DNA from: Isoetes taiwanensis
Lineage: Eukaryota > Streptophyta > Lycopodiopsida > Isoetales > Isoetaceae
Length of the DNA: 64,000 bases
Direction of reading: 5' to 3'
Assembly (NCBI GenBank): GCA_021234155.1
Contig: JAJEKV010000071.1
Coordinates: 4,152,483 to 4,216,482, forward strand
The translations under genes and the position numbers were made by a program. Below, piece after piece: positions 54,928 to 64,000 of this stretch. Within the stretch, counting starts at the first letter, position 1. Each line of letters begins with the position of its first letter. The notes under the pieces are model-generated. The model was not told the DNA's origin. It saw nothing but the letters and a program-made list of their open reading frames with translations, and searched no databases.

Positions 54928-56478
54928 GTGGAAGACTTTATGAATTTTCGTGTGTGCCGGCAGCTCTAACTTGTAGGATTGGTTACCTACTCTTGGCTAT
55001 TCGGCGGGGCCAGCCCACCTTGGAGCAAGCTTTATATTTCCGGGATGAGCTTTGCCCGCTTCACTTTGATCTTGAGCCGATGTTGTCGCCAACCCGAACT
55101 CTCCTCGACCGCTCGGTGCTTATCGGCGACGCTTCTTTTTGTCGACTTTTTGCCGCAAGAAGATATCCTGACCTCTTCTACCAGCCGCCGTGATGTCGGC
55201 CAACATTTGCCGCAAAACCTCTACCTTTGACACAGGATTGTGCCAAGTGTCCGAATTATACATTGGTAGTCAGAGTTGATTATGAACGGCCATATCCGGG
55301 ATGATTCCTCGCTTGGTGCTATTATGTTTAACTCAACCAAGTGAATGTAATCTTCCCACTTACTATGCTTGTTCCGGACATAGTTTCTTAGCATATCTTC
55401 CAAGATTCTCGTTGGTCCGTTCGTTTGCCCATCCGTCTCGAGGATGATAGGCGTGGTTTCATGGACGCCTTTGTCCGGATCGTCGAAAAAGATCCCCGCC
55501 AAAAGGCACTCATGAACTTCGGTCTCGGTCGAAGATGATCTCTCAAAGATACCATGGAGCCTCAAGATTTCCTTTGTGAAGAGAGCCACTCGCCAGATCC
55601 AAGGCCGCGGTCGTTGGTCCCGCAAGGCACAAAGTGTGCCATCTTCGACAGCCTTGTTCCACCACAACCATCGTGGCATCTTTTTCCTCTTGCCGCCCCT
55701 CGGAGCCCTGTTATGAAGTCCATATCGATGACTTCCCACTTAGCGCTCGCACCGCTTAATGGTTCCGGATGTTCTGAATTCGGTTGCTCGCTTTTTATCT
55801 GACACAACGGACACTCTTTGATGTAGCGAAGCTATCTGCTTCTTCATCCCTGGCCAATAATAACTGCTGCGCACTTTGAAATATGTCTTCATAAATCCTG
55901 CGTGGCCAGCTATTGGACTGTTGTGTCCTTATCTGTTCTTGCCTCCTTGCACAAGCTCGCCCACACTTCCTTGAAGTCTGCATCTGTCGGCAAGGTTTCT
56001 TTGATCTTCTTCCGGGTCGCCGGTGAGTGCCGAGATTGGCGTTAAAGGTAACTCTTGTTGTCAGAGGATGCCTTGAAAGCGCATCTGCTACCACATTGAG
56101 CTTTCCCGGCTTATAAACTATAATAAAGTCGTATTCTTCGAGGAACTCCATCCACCTTTGCTGCCTCAGGTTGATATGTGGTTGCGTGAACACGTATTAG
56201 AGGCTCTGATGGTCCGTATCCAGATGGAACTTCCTTCCCAACAGGTAGTGCCTCCAAATTCTTAGTGCTCTGACAACTGCAAGCAACTCATGAGTCGGGT
56301 AGCGCGTTTCGGCGTCGTTCATCTTCCGAGAGTCATAAGCTACTACCCTCTCTTCCTGCATGAGTACTGCACCTGTTTTGGTAATTTGCTGAGCACCTTC
56401 TCTTCGTTGTTTTCTTCTGACTCGGGCTCTTCGATCTGAAGCTTGAAGACATAGGCTACCTGCCTGCTCTTTATGCAC
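54928..56478 (-). pseudogene. RNase H and integrase remains, element 2
   Basis: Fragments in several frames: VLMQEERVVAYDSRKMNDAE and RALRIWRHYLLGRKFHLDTD (RNase H, 56197-56400), KPGKLNVVADALSRHPLTTR (55795-56193), AKWEVIDMDFITGL (integrase core, near 55730). The equivalent of the integrase zinc finger is partly deleted near 55870-55930. Non-functional as read. Confidence 0.8.
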
Positions 56479-57028
56479 TTGAGCAGCCGCTTACTAGACA
56501 TACACTGCATGATAGGAACAACTTCCTTACCTGCAATTTCTATGATTTTGTCGTTGGGCGCCGTCAAGGTCACTTTACGGTTCCCACAGTCGATGATGGC
56601 CTTTGCTGGAGCGAGGTACTCCATGCCGATGATCAAATCATACTTCCCTATGTTCATCACTTCTGCTCCCATTTGGATGTTGATCCCTGGCAAATCGATG
56701 TCAAAATTTATCCTCTTGCCTGCCGTGTGTCTCACTGCCCCGCTTGCTAACACCACGGGTCTCGGCTTTGACTTCAATGGCTGAGCTTCAACATCTCAAC
56801 CATTCTTGGAGACGCAAAGTTGTGGGTGCTCCCTGTATCTATCAGGACTATGAAAGATTTGGCCTTGGCCTTCCCTACTGTGGAGATTACCTGATACTGA
56901 TTTTCTGCTTGGTCTGAATCTATGGCAGCGAAGATGTGACATTCACCCTGAATGAAGTCGCGTGCTTCCCCGCCGTCGTCGTCAGAGGGAGTCTCCCATC
57001 CACCCAACTCTGCTAATGCCGCATTCAT
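56343..57028 (-). pseudogene. Protease region, element 2, fused to RNase H by loss of RT
   Basis: [20 protein letters not shown] is the retropepsin active site (DTG). A frame break at about 56777 is followed by [20 protein letters not shown] and on to VLSKLPKQ, which joins directly to the RNase H start (VQYSCRKRG in this frame). In element 1 about 1 kb of reverse transcriptase lies between these two points. Element 2 therefore lacks RT altogether and could move only in trans. Confidence 0.85.
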
Positions 57029-57831
57029 GACAAAAGGGCAGTTTGCTGTTCTGTGGCCTGGCTGGAAGCACCTGAAGCAGAGCTGTTTCTCAATGCACTC
57101 ATGCCTCTTTCCTTAGGCATTGCTTGCAAAAAGGATCGCACCGCTTTCGAATAGTTTGACCCTTCTTGCTGCGGCTTATCCTTGAAGGATACCTGTTTCT
57201 TTTCCTGCTGCTTCCCATAACTGCCATTGTATGGAGCCTTTGCTGGTCCTGGACTAGCTGCTCTAGGGCTATAACTTCCTGTTGCTTTGCCCTTATCCTG
57301 GTAGTAGTGTTGTTTCTGCCCACTGTTCTGAGGGCCGGATCCTTGCAGGCTGACTGCTTTCGATTTCGCCTCTGATATTCGAGGATTAATTGCTCTTACC
57401 AGCTTCCTTATCTCATCGTTTAATCCTTCGATATACCCTTCCACTGCATGGCATTCACTCAGCTTTGGCACATAAAGCCTCAGTTTCATGAACTCTTCCG
57501 TGTATTTCTGCACGGACTTGTTGCCCTGCTGTAGCCGATAGAATTGTTGCATCATGTGGCATTTGTGCTCCCTTGGCACATAGTGGCGCTTGAATGCCTT
57601 TGAAAATTTCTTGAATCTGCAGCTATCCATGCTCAAGCCATGGGCCTTGGCATAGCCCTTCCACCATATCCTGGCTGCTCCTTTAAGGTTGGCTGTAGCC
57701 ACCCTGCCTTTGTCTTTGTCCTTCATTCCGTATGCATTCCCGTATTCCCTCATCTCGTCCAGCCAGGCCTCTGCCTCCATGCCTGACCGACTGTCACCTG
57801 AGAATTGTTCGAGCTTTCTTGCCTTCCACAT
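57025..57831 (-). CDS. gag, element 2 (intact)
   Basis: 268-codon open frame: GMEAEAWLDEMREYGNAYGM, AARIWWKGYAKAHGLSMD, FSKAFKRHYVPREHKCHMMQ, AVEGYIEGLNDEIRKLVRA. This is the usual retrotransposon gag core. Just beyond, in another frame, comes the zinc knuckle [14 protein letters not shown] (C-X2-C-X4-H-X4-C) near 57030-57090. The best preserved gag of the three families here. Confidence 0.9.
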   Translation of the reverse strand: MWKARKLEQFSGDSRSGMEAEAWLDEMREYGNAYGMKDKDKGRVATANLKGAARIWWKGYAKAHGLSMDSCRFKKFSKAFKRHYVPREHKCHMMQQFYRLQQGNKSVQKYTEEFMKLRLYVPKLSECHAVEGYIEGLNDEIRKLVRAINPRISEAKSKAVSLQGSGPQNSGQKQHYYQDKGKATGSYSPRAASPGPAKAPYNGSYGKQQEKKQVSFKDKPQQEGSNYSKAVRSFLQAMPKERGMSALRNSSASGASSQATEQQTALLS

Positions 57832-57916
57832 ATTGCTCAGTGCGGAATATACTTTCTTCTGGTAGTCTGAGGTCCTTGTGTTCCTGAGTCTGCCATCTCT
57901 ACGTGTTGCACCTCTT

Positions 57917-59054
57917 CTACCTCTTCCTCGGAGTCGGAGTCCGATTGTGAGCTTGTATCGGAGGAGTCCGTGCTAGGGGGTGAATCTCCGTCAGGTCTCT
58001 GTGGTCCCTTATTGTTGATGCGATTCTTGTGAGGTCAATCTCGCCTCTTCTCTGAACACCTGTGGGAGCTGGTGTCGAAGGACTTGGCATCAAAATATTT
58101 GTGGTCTTGCCATGGATCCCCATTCGTTCTTGGATGGCGTAGAATTCTTCTTCTGAAGGCAGGTCCCGGGCTGTCATCAATTGCCTGATGCTGCTATATG
58201 CCTCAATATCTGAAGTCGACTCCCCGGTGTAAGTGTCGGCTTCTCTTACATTGATTGGGAAGTCGAAAGCCTCCCGATCGATAAAATCATCCAGATCTGG
58301 TTGTTGCCACATAAGGTACAGCAACTCATCGAGTCTATACTCCATGTCTCTGCATTGAGGAAGGTTCTGGATGTCACTGAGGAGCAGGTACTCCTAGCCG
58401 TTGATGATGATGGGGGCTAGGTTTGTGATACCTAGCCCGAGCGGGGGAGCGATCCCGTGAGTCTGCAGGTCCTGGTCGAAAGAATGTATCTCCTGCTCCG
58501 CTTGTTGCCGCTCCTGGTCGGGGTTGAACTCGACGTAGTCTTCATCGTCTGAATCGAGCTCTTCGTCTTCAGCTCTTCCTCTTTGCTCCGCTTGATATTG
58601 CAAGAGGAGCTGACCTTCTGCTGGAGAGGCTAAGGGATCCACATCCATGGCCAAGATGGAGGGTTTCCCGATTGGGTTCTGGGCACGGTGAGAGACGAAG
58701 ATGGCTATGGCAGCAGTATAGGAGAAATATTTGGCCCTATTAGTTGTCATGACCATGTAATCTGGCAACCTAGCAACTTTGTTGTTCAGGTACTTGGCAA
58801 TGTTCGGGACATCACCCAAGGCTGCTTGGAGGGATTTCTTAGGAACAAAATATCCTGTACAAGGGGGAAGCTGTACTAAGAATGGTCTTTACCCTAGCTT
58901 GGAACTCAGTCATGACTTCCATATAGGATGGGGTTGCCTGCAAAGTGGCTTGGATGTCTATCTCCTTCTGGAAAACTTGGAAAATGGTATTGATATCAGC
59001 CTCAGCCACATGAGCACTGGCGCTGTACCAGTGCCTGAAATCTGCAAGTGCCAT
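57917..59054 (-). pseudogene. ORF2, conserved protein of unknown function, element 2
   Basis: From ATG 59054: MALADFRHWYSASAHVAEAD, after a frame slip LPDYMVMTTNRAKYFSYTAA and an acidic stretch (EDEELDSDDEDYVEF), then LGLGITNLAPIIING. A stop is followed by MEYRLDELLYLMWQQPDLDD and FPINVREADTYTGES. Same order as element 1 but lacking its C-terminal part (the HRKFSPRGEE region). TATA at 59166-59174 upstream. Confidence 0.72.
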
Positions 59055-59165
59055 TGATCTTGACTGAATGAGGCTAGCAAATAGCTCCTGAAGTGCCTAA
59101 GGGGTTTGGAAAATTGCCTAAAAGCTGGGAGCAAACCTGTAAGATGTTAAGTGAGATATGGGGGC

Positions 59166-59174
59166 CTATTTATA
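59166..59174 (-). promoter_or_regulatory. TATA box of ORF2, element 2
   Basis: Minus-strand TATAAATAG about 112 bp upstream of ATG 59054. Confidence 0.65.
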
Positions 59175-59369
59175 GGAAAAAGGAAAAAACCCTAATTTTT
59201 GGAAAACTTGGAAAATTTTTGGGTTGGGCAAATCTCACCTATTTTGAGGTCAAAATGAGGATTTGAAGGCTAGTTTGAGGGTTTGAGCATCAATAAGACT
59301 ATCTAATGAACCTAGTGCAACAAATTTGAGGTCAATTGGAGGTATTATGGAAGAGATAATGCTGAAAAT

Positions 59370-59629
59370 ACTTGCGCTAGAGGGCTGACCTAAAATTTAG
59401 GTCGAGGTCCTGGCACATACCGTGAGTAATTCGGCCCTATTTGGTCAAAACTTATCTAAACAGGATGAACTAAGGGTCAAAACATGATGGTCTCACCGAG
59501 ATATACAAGATTGACCCCTTAGTCGGCCGATTTAGAGATGGTTAGGACCCTTTCTGATGTGAAATACTCACGGTGTGCGCCTGGGGCCTGACCTAAATTT
59601 TGGGTCGATGCTCTGGCACATACCGTGAG
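59370..59629. repeat. Hairpin pair upstream of ORF2, element 2
   Basis: Copies at 59370-59426 (left arm eroded) and 59567-59629. The better one has arms CTCACGGTGTGCGCC and GGCACATACCGTGAG around an inner palindrome GACCTAAATTTTGGGTC. The sequence is unrelated to the element 1 hairpins; length and spacing are the same. Confidence 0.88.
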
Positions 59630-59744
59630 TAAGTTCTCACTCCTTGACCATATGAAGTCCATTTTAACTAAAACAAAAAGCAATTACTGCTAATTCAACC
59701 TCATTAACAACATTTATGAACTTAAAACTTGTTCTACAAAACTT

Positions 59745-59750
59745 TTTATT
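59745..59750 (-). terminator. Polyadenylation signal after the H3 ORF, element 2
   Basis: AATAAA on the minus strand 25-30 bp past the H3 stop codon, with a second just upstream (near 59759-59764). Confidence 0.5.
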
Positions 59751-59774
59751 TACAAAATTTATTATTTACAATAT

Positions 59775-60990
59775 TTAGCGTTCTCCTTTAATAGAACTTG
59801 CCAAGTGCATGTCCTTGGTCATTAATGTTACTCTCTTGGCGTGTAAAGTGCACGCCCTCGAGTCCTCAAAATGCTGCACCAACTTCTGCTCTTCTGCTTC
59901 CTATAAGGCTAGCAGCGTTTCGCCTGTGACTCTCATGCTCGTGTCGAACTCTTGTACGACCTCCTTGACGAGTCTGGCGAATGGTGCTCGGGGAATGAGA
60001 AGGCCAGAACTTCTCTGAAAATGCCGGATCTCTCGGACTGCTTGCGACAGTCTCGATCCGGGCTTCTTTGCTACTGGCTTCTTGGGCGGGATGGGTTTCT
60101 CTGGAGGTGGCTTGAGGGTCTTCTTCTTTGATGGCCGTCCTCCTTCGACATAAGTTTCCTTATTGGCCTGGTAGTAGGAGTTGTAGGCCTCCCACTTCTT
60201 CATATATTCCTTATAGGCCTTCAATTTCTTCTGGTAAACCCTGAGATGGTCTACCACGTACGACTCCCGGCAGGTCGGGTGGGGTAGGGTGGGGGGTACC
60301 TATACCTGCTGATCCTCGGCCGCCGGTTTCGAGGAGCTCCCTACTTCTTGGTCTCCTCTGGGGAAGGGCTGGTAATCCTCGTCATTAGAGTCGTCAGAGG
60401 ATGGGGGCTGGTCGGCTGCTGTTCCTTGATGACGAGCTTGACCGTGGGTGTCTTCTTTAGCTTCTTCTTGGGCTCCTCCTTGCCCTTCCCTTTGAGCTTT
60501 TTCTTTGCTTCTGCCTCCTGTTCTTCTCACTTCCTTTTCTTCTCGGCCCTTCTCCTCTTCTTGCATTGTGACTTCGTCTCCTGCATTTGAATCCATGCCT
60601 CGATCTCTTCTTCTAAGGTGGGTTCGGGAGTGGGCTCCTTTTGTTCTTCCTGCTCATTGGCAGCCTGCTCCCGTTCTGCCCTCTCCTGCTGTCGTATCTC
60701 CTCTTCAATTTGCTCGGATACCCTGCGGGTTTCTTCATCCATTGAACCCTCAGAGTCAATGTCTGCTTCTTCGTCTAAGCGCTGGTTGATGATGTCGACT
60801 AGTTCCTCCAAGGATTCCTGCCTGGACTCCTCCTTCAGTGGTCGTCAGACATACTCTCTTCTGCTGACGAAGATGGGTCTCCTCCTGCGAGAAGCTGCTC
60901 CCGAAGTAGCTGCTGCATCCTCCTCTTGTCTTAGGCGCTAGCCCTTTCACCTGATCGATGCTTGCGTGCTGTCTGTTTGGTGCGCGCCAT
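59775..60990 (-). pseudogene. Retroelement-encoded histone H3-fold protein with H3 tail, element 2
   Basis: Starts at ATG 60990 with MARTKQTARK, identical to the H3 N-terminal tail through Lys9, then HRSGERASA. After frame breaks come acidic Glu-rich segments (EEEIRQQERAEREQAAN; SSDDSNDEDYQPF), a linker (VYQKKLKAYKEYMKKWEAYN), a Pro/Lys stretch and the histone fold: [52 protein letters not shown], ending IKGER. An in-frame TAG (59901-59903) stands where H3 has Gln93 (ALQEA); the rest reads on in the same frame. About 406 codons. It is preceded by TATAAATAG and two hairpins. A nucleosome-incorporated H3 variant is an inference; the homology itself is clear. Confidence 0.9.
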
Positions 60991-61091
60991 GCTTTACTTC
61001 AAGTCAAATGGAGCTCTGGCACCTAAAAATCGCCTCAAAGTGTGGGAGCTATCTTCTAAGCAGAAAGTCTACAAATGAGAAGGGTTTGGGT

Positions 61092-61100
61092 CTATTTATA
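61092..61100 (-). promoter_or_regulatory. TATA box of the H3 ORF, element 2
   Basis: Minus-strand TATAAATAG about 102 bp upstream of ATG 60990. Confidence 0.65.
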
Positions 61101-61204
61101 GTTTGGGTAAATTTTAGGTCAAATTCTAAGTTACTCATTTTCATGAGTCAAGGCACATATTAACTTAAAACATGTACTTACTTTAGAGTTTTCTAAGTAA
61201 AATT

Positions 61205-61467
61205 ACTTATGGTGTGCGCTAGAGGACTGATCTAATATTTAGATCAAGGCTCAGGCGCATACCTTGAGCATTTTTGCATTTTAGACTAAAATTATATAAC
61301 TTGACATATTCCTAGGGGTGTGATATACAAATCTCGTTAAACCTTTCCTTAAAACTCGATCTAGCATATTATCTTGTTCAAATTCTTCAAGTTTCAAGGT
61401 GAATTTGGTATGATGTGCGCCTGGGGCCTGACCTAAATCTTAGGTCGATGCTTGGCGCATATCGTGA
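61205..61467. repeat. Hairpin pair upstream of the H3 ORF, element 2
   Basis: Copies at 61205-61268 and 61408-61467, of the same family as 59370-59629. Inner palindromes are TGATCTAATATTTAGATCA and GACCTAAATCTTAGGTC; outer arms are like GGTGTGCGC and GGCGCATACC. Confidence 0.85.
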
Positions 61468-61660
61468 GCAATTTCCACACTTGGTCAAAGTTTAGTTCAA
61501 CTTTTTAGTTTGGTTTTCAATTCTTCTAACTATTACTAGCTTAGCATAACTACAAAAAATGAGAAAAAAAAATTTCCCACTTTTTCGAGGTTTGAGAATT
61601 CTACTAAGTTAGTACTACTGGGAGCATGGCCAGTGCTTTGCTCTTGGTCTCCAAGAACAT

Positions 61661-61673
61661 GGCTCTGATACCA
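61661..61673 (-). promoter_or_regulatory. Primer-binding site, element 2
   Basis: Minus-strand TGGTATCAGAGCC, one base from the 5' LTR. Complement of initiator Met tRNA. Confidence 0.92.
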
Positions 61674-61674
61674 C

Positions 61675-63197
61675 TGTGACGTCCCCTACTCATATACGGT
61701 GCACTCACCGTATACAAACAGGAGTTCATCCCCCATACCAGCTCCATGCTGATACAAGGCCCTCCACGTATCACTGCAACCTTGACGAGTTCCAGTGGGA
61801 AGAATGAAGGGGTCATTTTACCCTGTCTCCCTCAGGGCCTACCTAGCTGTGGAAGCGTAACACACATGTAAGTATACATACATCAATATCACATGACCAT
61901 CACGAAGGATGGCTCACCACATATCTGCATAGATAGAGATCAGTACATCACATATGGAGATCCTACCCAAGGCTCAGACTCAAGGGGGATGACTGACGGC
62001 TTGGGCCTCCAGGAGTCATTGCAGACAGAATTCATGGCAAATGGATTTGGCTGGCATAAGAACATGGCTTAAGGGTAATCCACTTCATCCGCCCCTCATG
62101 TGCACACTTTGCAAAGTAGGTTGAAAAGTCTTGGGACCTGACTGTAGCCCGCCGGATGCGTAGCCAGAGGGGCTACTCCTGGGTTGCATCTCCCCAGTTC
62201 CGATGGGGCAGGTAGGGATTACTCCCACCAGAGGTTGGCATGCTGACTCAAGGTGACTAGAGGGCCACTGCCCGTACTCGACTAAACTCCATGGAAGGTG
62301 TACACCACCCCAAGAGTGTTGAACCCATGCAAAGCCTGCATGCAGTGGCAGAGCATTAATTAGGTCTAGTGCACTGTAGTCCCCGATAGGCTTTACTACC
62401 AGAGGGACGTGATCATGAGTCAGGACATGAACCTCCTTATAAGCCAGTCTGGCCCCTCCACCCACAACCAGGTGTGGCTCTTGTACACAGGCCGAATTTA
62501 ATAGTGCATTAAAGAGGACTATCTTGGAGCATCAACTACTAGGCTTTTAGGGCCTCTACCCCCCTTCCCAATACAATGATTCCACAGAGATCATCATCAC
62601 ATACATATCATAGAAGAACTAAAGGATAAGATTTAATCTAAATCACAGAGTTAGGTTCTTTAGTTATGGCTTGATATCTAGAGGTCTAGATGGCTGCTAT
62701 GGGCAATGCAATAGGCTAAACCTACTTATGCTATGCCTGGGAGGCGGATTAGACTAATTGGCAAAATACCTGATCCCTGGCTTGCTCCTCCTGCTCTGAA
62801 CGCGTCCATGCTGCAGAACTGCTTGAAGATGAAGCCGGAAAGGAAAGCTGATGAGCTAGGCTGCTCAGACAGACTTCGAGAGTCGAGATTGGCTCTTGGA
62901 GTAAGCGAAACGGAGCTCTAGAAGGCTGTGGACGAAAATGAAAAGTTAGGGTTTCGGATGCCTTATATAGGCTATAAGTTAGGGCTATAGGGTTTCCATC
63001 AACCCTTGAGCTTGTGGAATAAATGGATGTAGCCCACTTGCCTATATTAATTAAGTGGGCTAAAGTGTACACATGAATAAATGTGCACACACTTGCAAGT
63101 TGCCCCCTAGGGTGCTACTTGCTTAGCTACACTTTGGCGTACACGTCAATCGCGATGGCGTGTACGCGTGACGATGTTGTACAGTATACGTCTTGGG
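61675..63197 (-). repeat. 5' LTR, element 2
   Basis: About 1523 bp; matches 52124-53670 but lacks the outermost ~25 bp at its right end. Minus-strand TATA box near 62963-62970. Confidence 0.88.
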
Positions 63198-64000
63198 ACC
63201 GTATACTACTGAATTTGGTCTTGTGAAAATTCCTCGAAGACATAGAATGTCTGTGTGTTCAACGTGTGCAGAATTGAAAAGTCAAAAAGAATTTGCAAGG
63301 ACAGAGGTCGAAAAAAGTAAGTTCAAGTTCTTCATTCTCGTACTTGCATCATGTAATTGTTTTGACCTGCTTCCTTCAACAGACGTTGTGCAGCAGAAGC
63401 TTGCTAAACACCGTGACCAACAAGCAGCTGAGATAAGGAAGCTTGCTAAGCATAGAAAAAAAGCTCTTGAGCGTCCACTAGAGTACATGTCCGTTGTGAT
63501 TGATGGAATGGATAAAAAAAAGACAACTCTACCTCATTTCTTGAATATTCCAAAAGATGTGTCAGAAGAATGCTTTGTCAAGGTCCACCTTGTAGGGGCC
63601 ATGGTCTTCAATGGGAGTCTAAGTTGCAAAGACTTCTTAACATATCCTAATTTGCATGGTGATCCGAATCTCACAATTACAATTCTTAACAAGTTCTTTG
63701 TGAGCAACAGCAGTTACCACCAGTGCTCTTGCAACTTGACAACACTACCAGGGAGAACAAAAATCAAACACTCTTTGCTTACTGTGCCATGCTAGTGGAG
63801 CTAGAGATTCTCAGAAAAATAAAGCTCAGCTTCTTACTGGTAGGGCACACACACGATCAAATAGACCAGATGTTCAGCAGGTTTTCGGTGCGTCTCAGAA
63901 GGAAAAAAAACTTTTTGTCTTCCCACTTTGGTTCGAATCATTGAAGACTCTTACACTCCCATGCCAGTGGTTGAGCTTCTAAAGGAGACTGCCGACTTCA
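63198..64000 (+). CDS. DUF7869-type gene, part 3 (runs off the window)
   Basis: Continues part 2: TTEFGLVKIPRRHRMSVCST, CAELKSQKEF, then LEYMSVVIDGMDKKKTTLPH, YPNLHGDPNLTITILNKFF, LLQLDNTTRENKNQTLFAYC and FLLVGHTHDQIDQMFSRFSV. These are the hallmark motifs of the family (ID-GMD, QLDN--RENKN, GHTH--IDQ-FS). The spacing of Asp, Asp and His/Asp residues recalls an RNase-H-like nuclease, but that is inference. One-base frame changes occur near 63713 and 63915. Confidence 0.75.

Larger units (their letters stand above)
52124..63197 (-). mobile_element. Ty3/gypsy chromovirus with histone H3 ORF (element 2)
   Basis: About 11.1 kb, minus strand. 3' LTR on the left (52124-53670), 5' LTR on the right (61675 to about 63197). 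Order along its own strand: PBS, two hairpins, TATA, H3 ORF, AATAAA, two hairpins, TATA, ORF2, gag with CCHC knuckle, protease, (RT deleted), RNase H, integrase remains, chromodomain, PPT. The right terminus lacks about 25 bp, so the target duplication cannot be read, but the host frame continues across (HFT | TEFGLVKIP). Same layout as element 1 with clearly diverged sequence. Confidence 0.9.

Overview
The window looks like repeat-rich nuclear DNA of a land plant with a large genome. A homosporous fern is my best guess. The grounds are PPR-DYW gene relics, chromodomain Ty3/gypsy elements with initiator-Met-tRNA primer sites, Helitrons, hAT and PIF/Harbinger MITEs, and no intact ordinary housekeeping gene. 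The species call is inference; a moss or lycophyte is possible.

Layout. (1) Bases 1-11440 and 17879-36497 are two direct copies (A and B) of one segment, separated by 6.4 kb of unrelated repeats (11441-17878). Each copy holds a PPR E-motif relic, a broken PPR-DYW gene with a partly duplicated tail, an LRR fragment, a decayed gypsy element ('family 3') with a Helitron carrying a 1.1-kb purine tract inside it, and a minus-strand gene fragment. Copy B alone carries a 378-bp PIF-type MITE, a 3.4-kb LTR element that appears to have captured a LEA gene, a 575-bp hAT MITE and a 3-kb insert with an internal duplication. (2) 35.2-37.4 kb holds the fuller minus-strand gene and a divergent intergenic region with three 32-bp palindromes. 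(3) A plus-strand gene, which I take to be of the DUF7869 type, starts at 37439. It is split by two gypsy elements: element 1 (37917-51263, plus strand, TGTAA target duplication) and element 2 (52124 to about 63197, minus strand). Its reading frame continues across both insertions, and the window ends inside it.

The most striking content is in the two gypsy elements. Besides gag and a pol ending in a chromodomain, each encodes, between the primer site and gag, a protein with a C-terminal histone H3 fold. In element 2 the protein begins with the canonical H3 tail ARTKQTARK. A second conserved ORF of unknown function ('ORF2') follows. Each of these two ORFs has its own TATA box 100-120 bp upstream of the start codon, preceded by a pair of 60-70 bp imperfect hairpin repeats. 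The H3 ORF is followed by AATAAA signals. The hairpin sequence differs between elements while the arrangement is kept: two hairpins, TATA, H3 ORF, polyA; two hairpins, TATA, ORF2; then gag-pol-chromodomain. Family 3 retains the hairpin-TATA-ORF2 module without the H3 ORF. This looks like a retroelement with internal, separately promoted accessory genes, one of them a histone, which I do not know to be described.

Many reading-frame breaks fall at CAG/CTG sites, comparing copy A with B, the LTR pairs, and element 1 with element 2. Some 'pseudogene' lesions may therefore be base-calling errors at CHG-methylated cytosines rather than real mutations.
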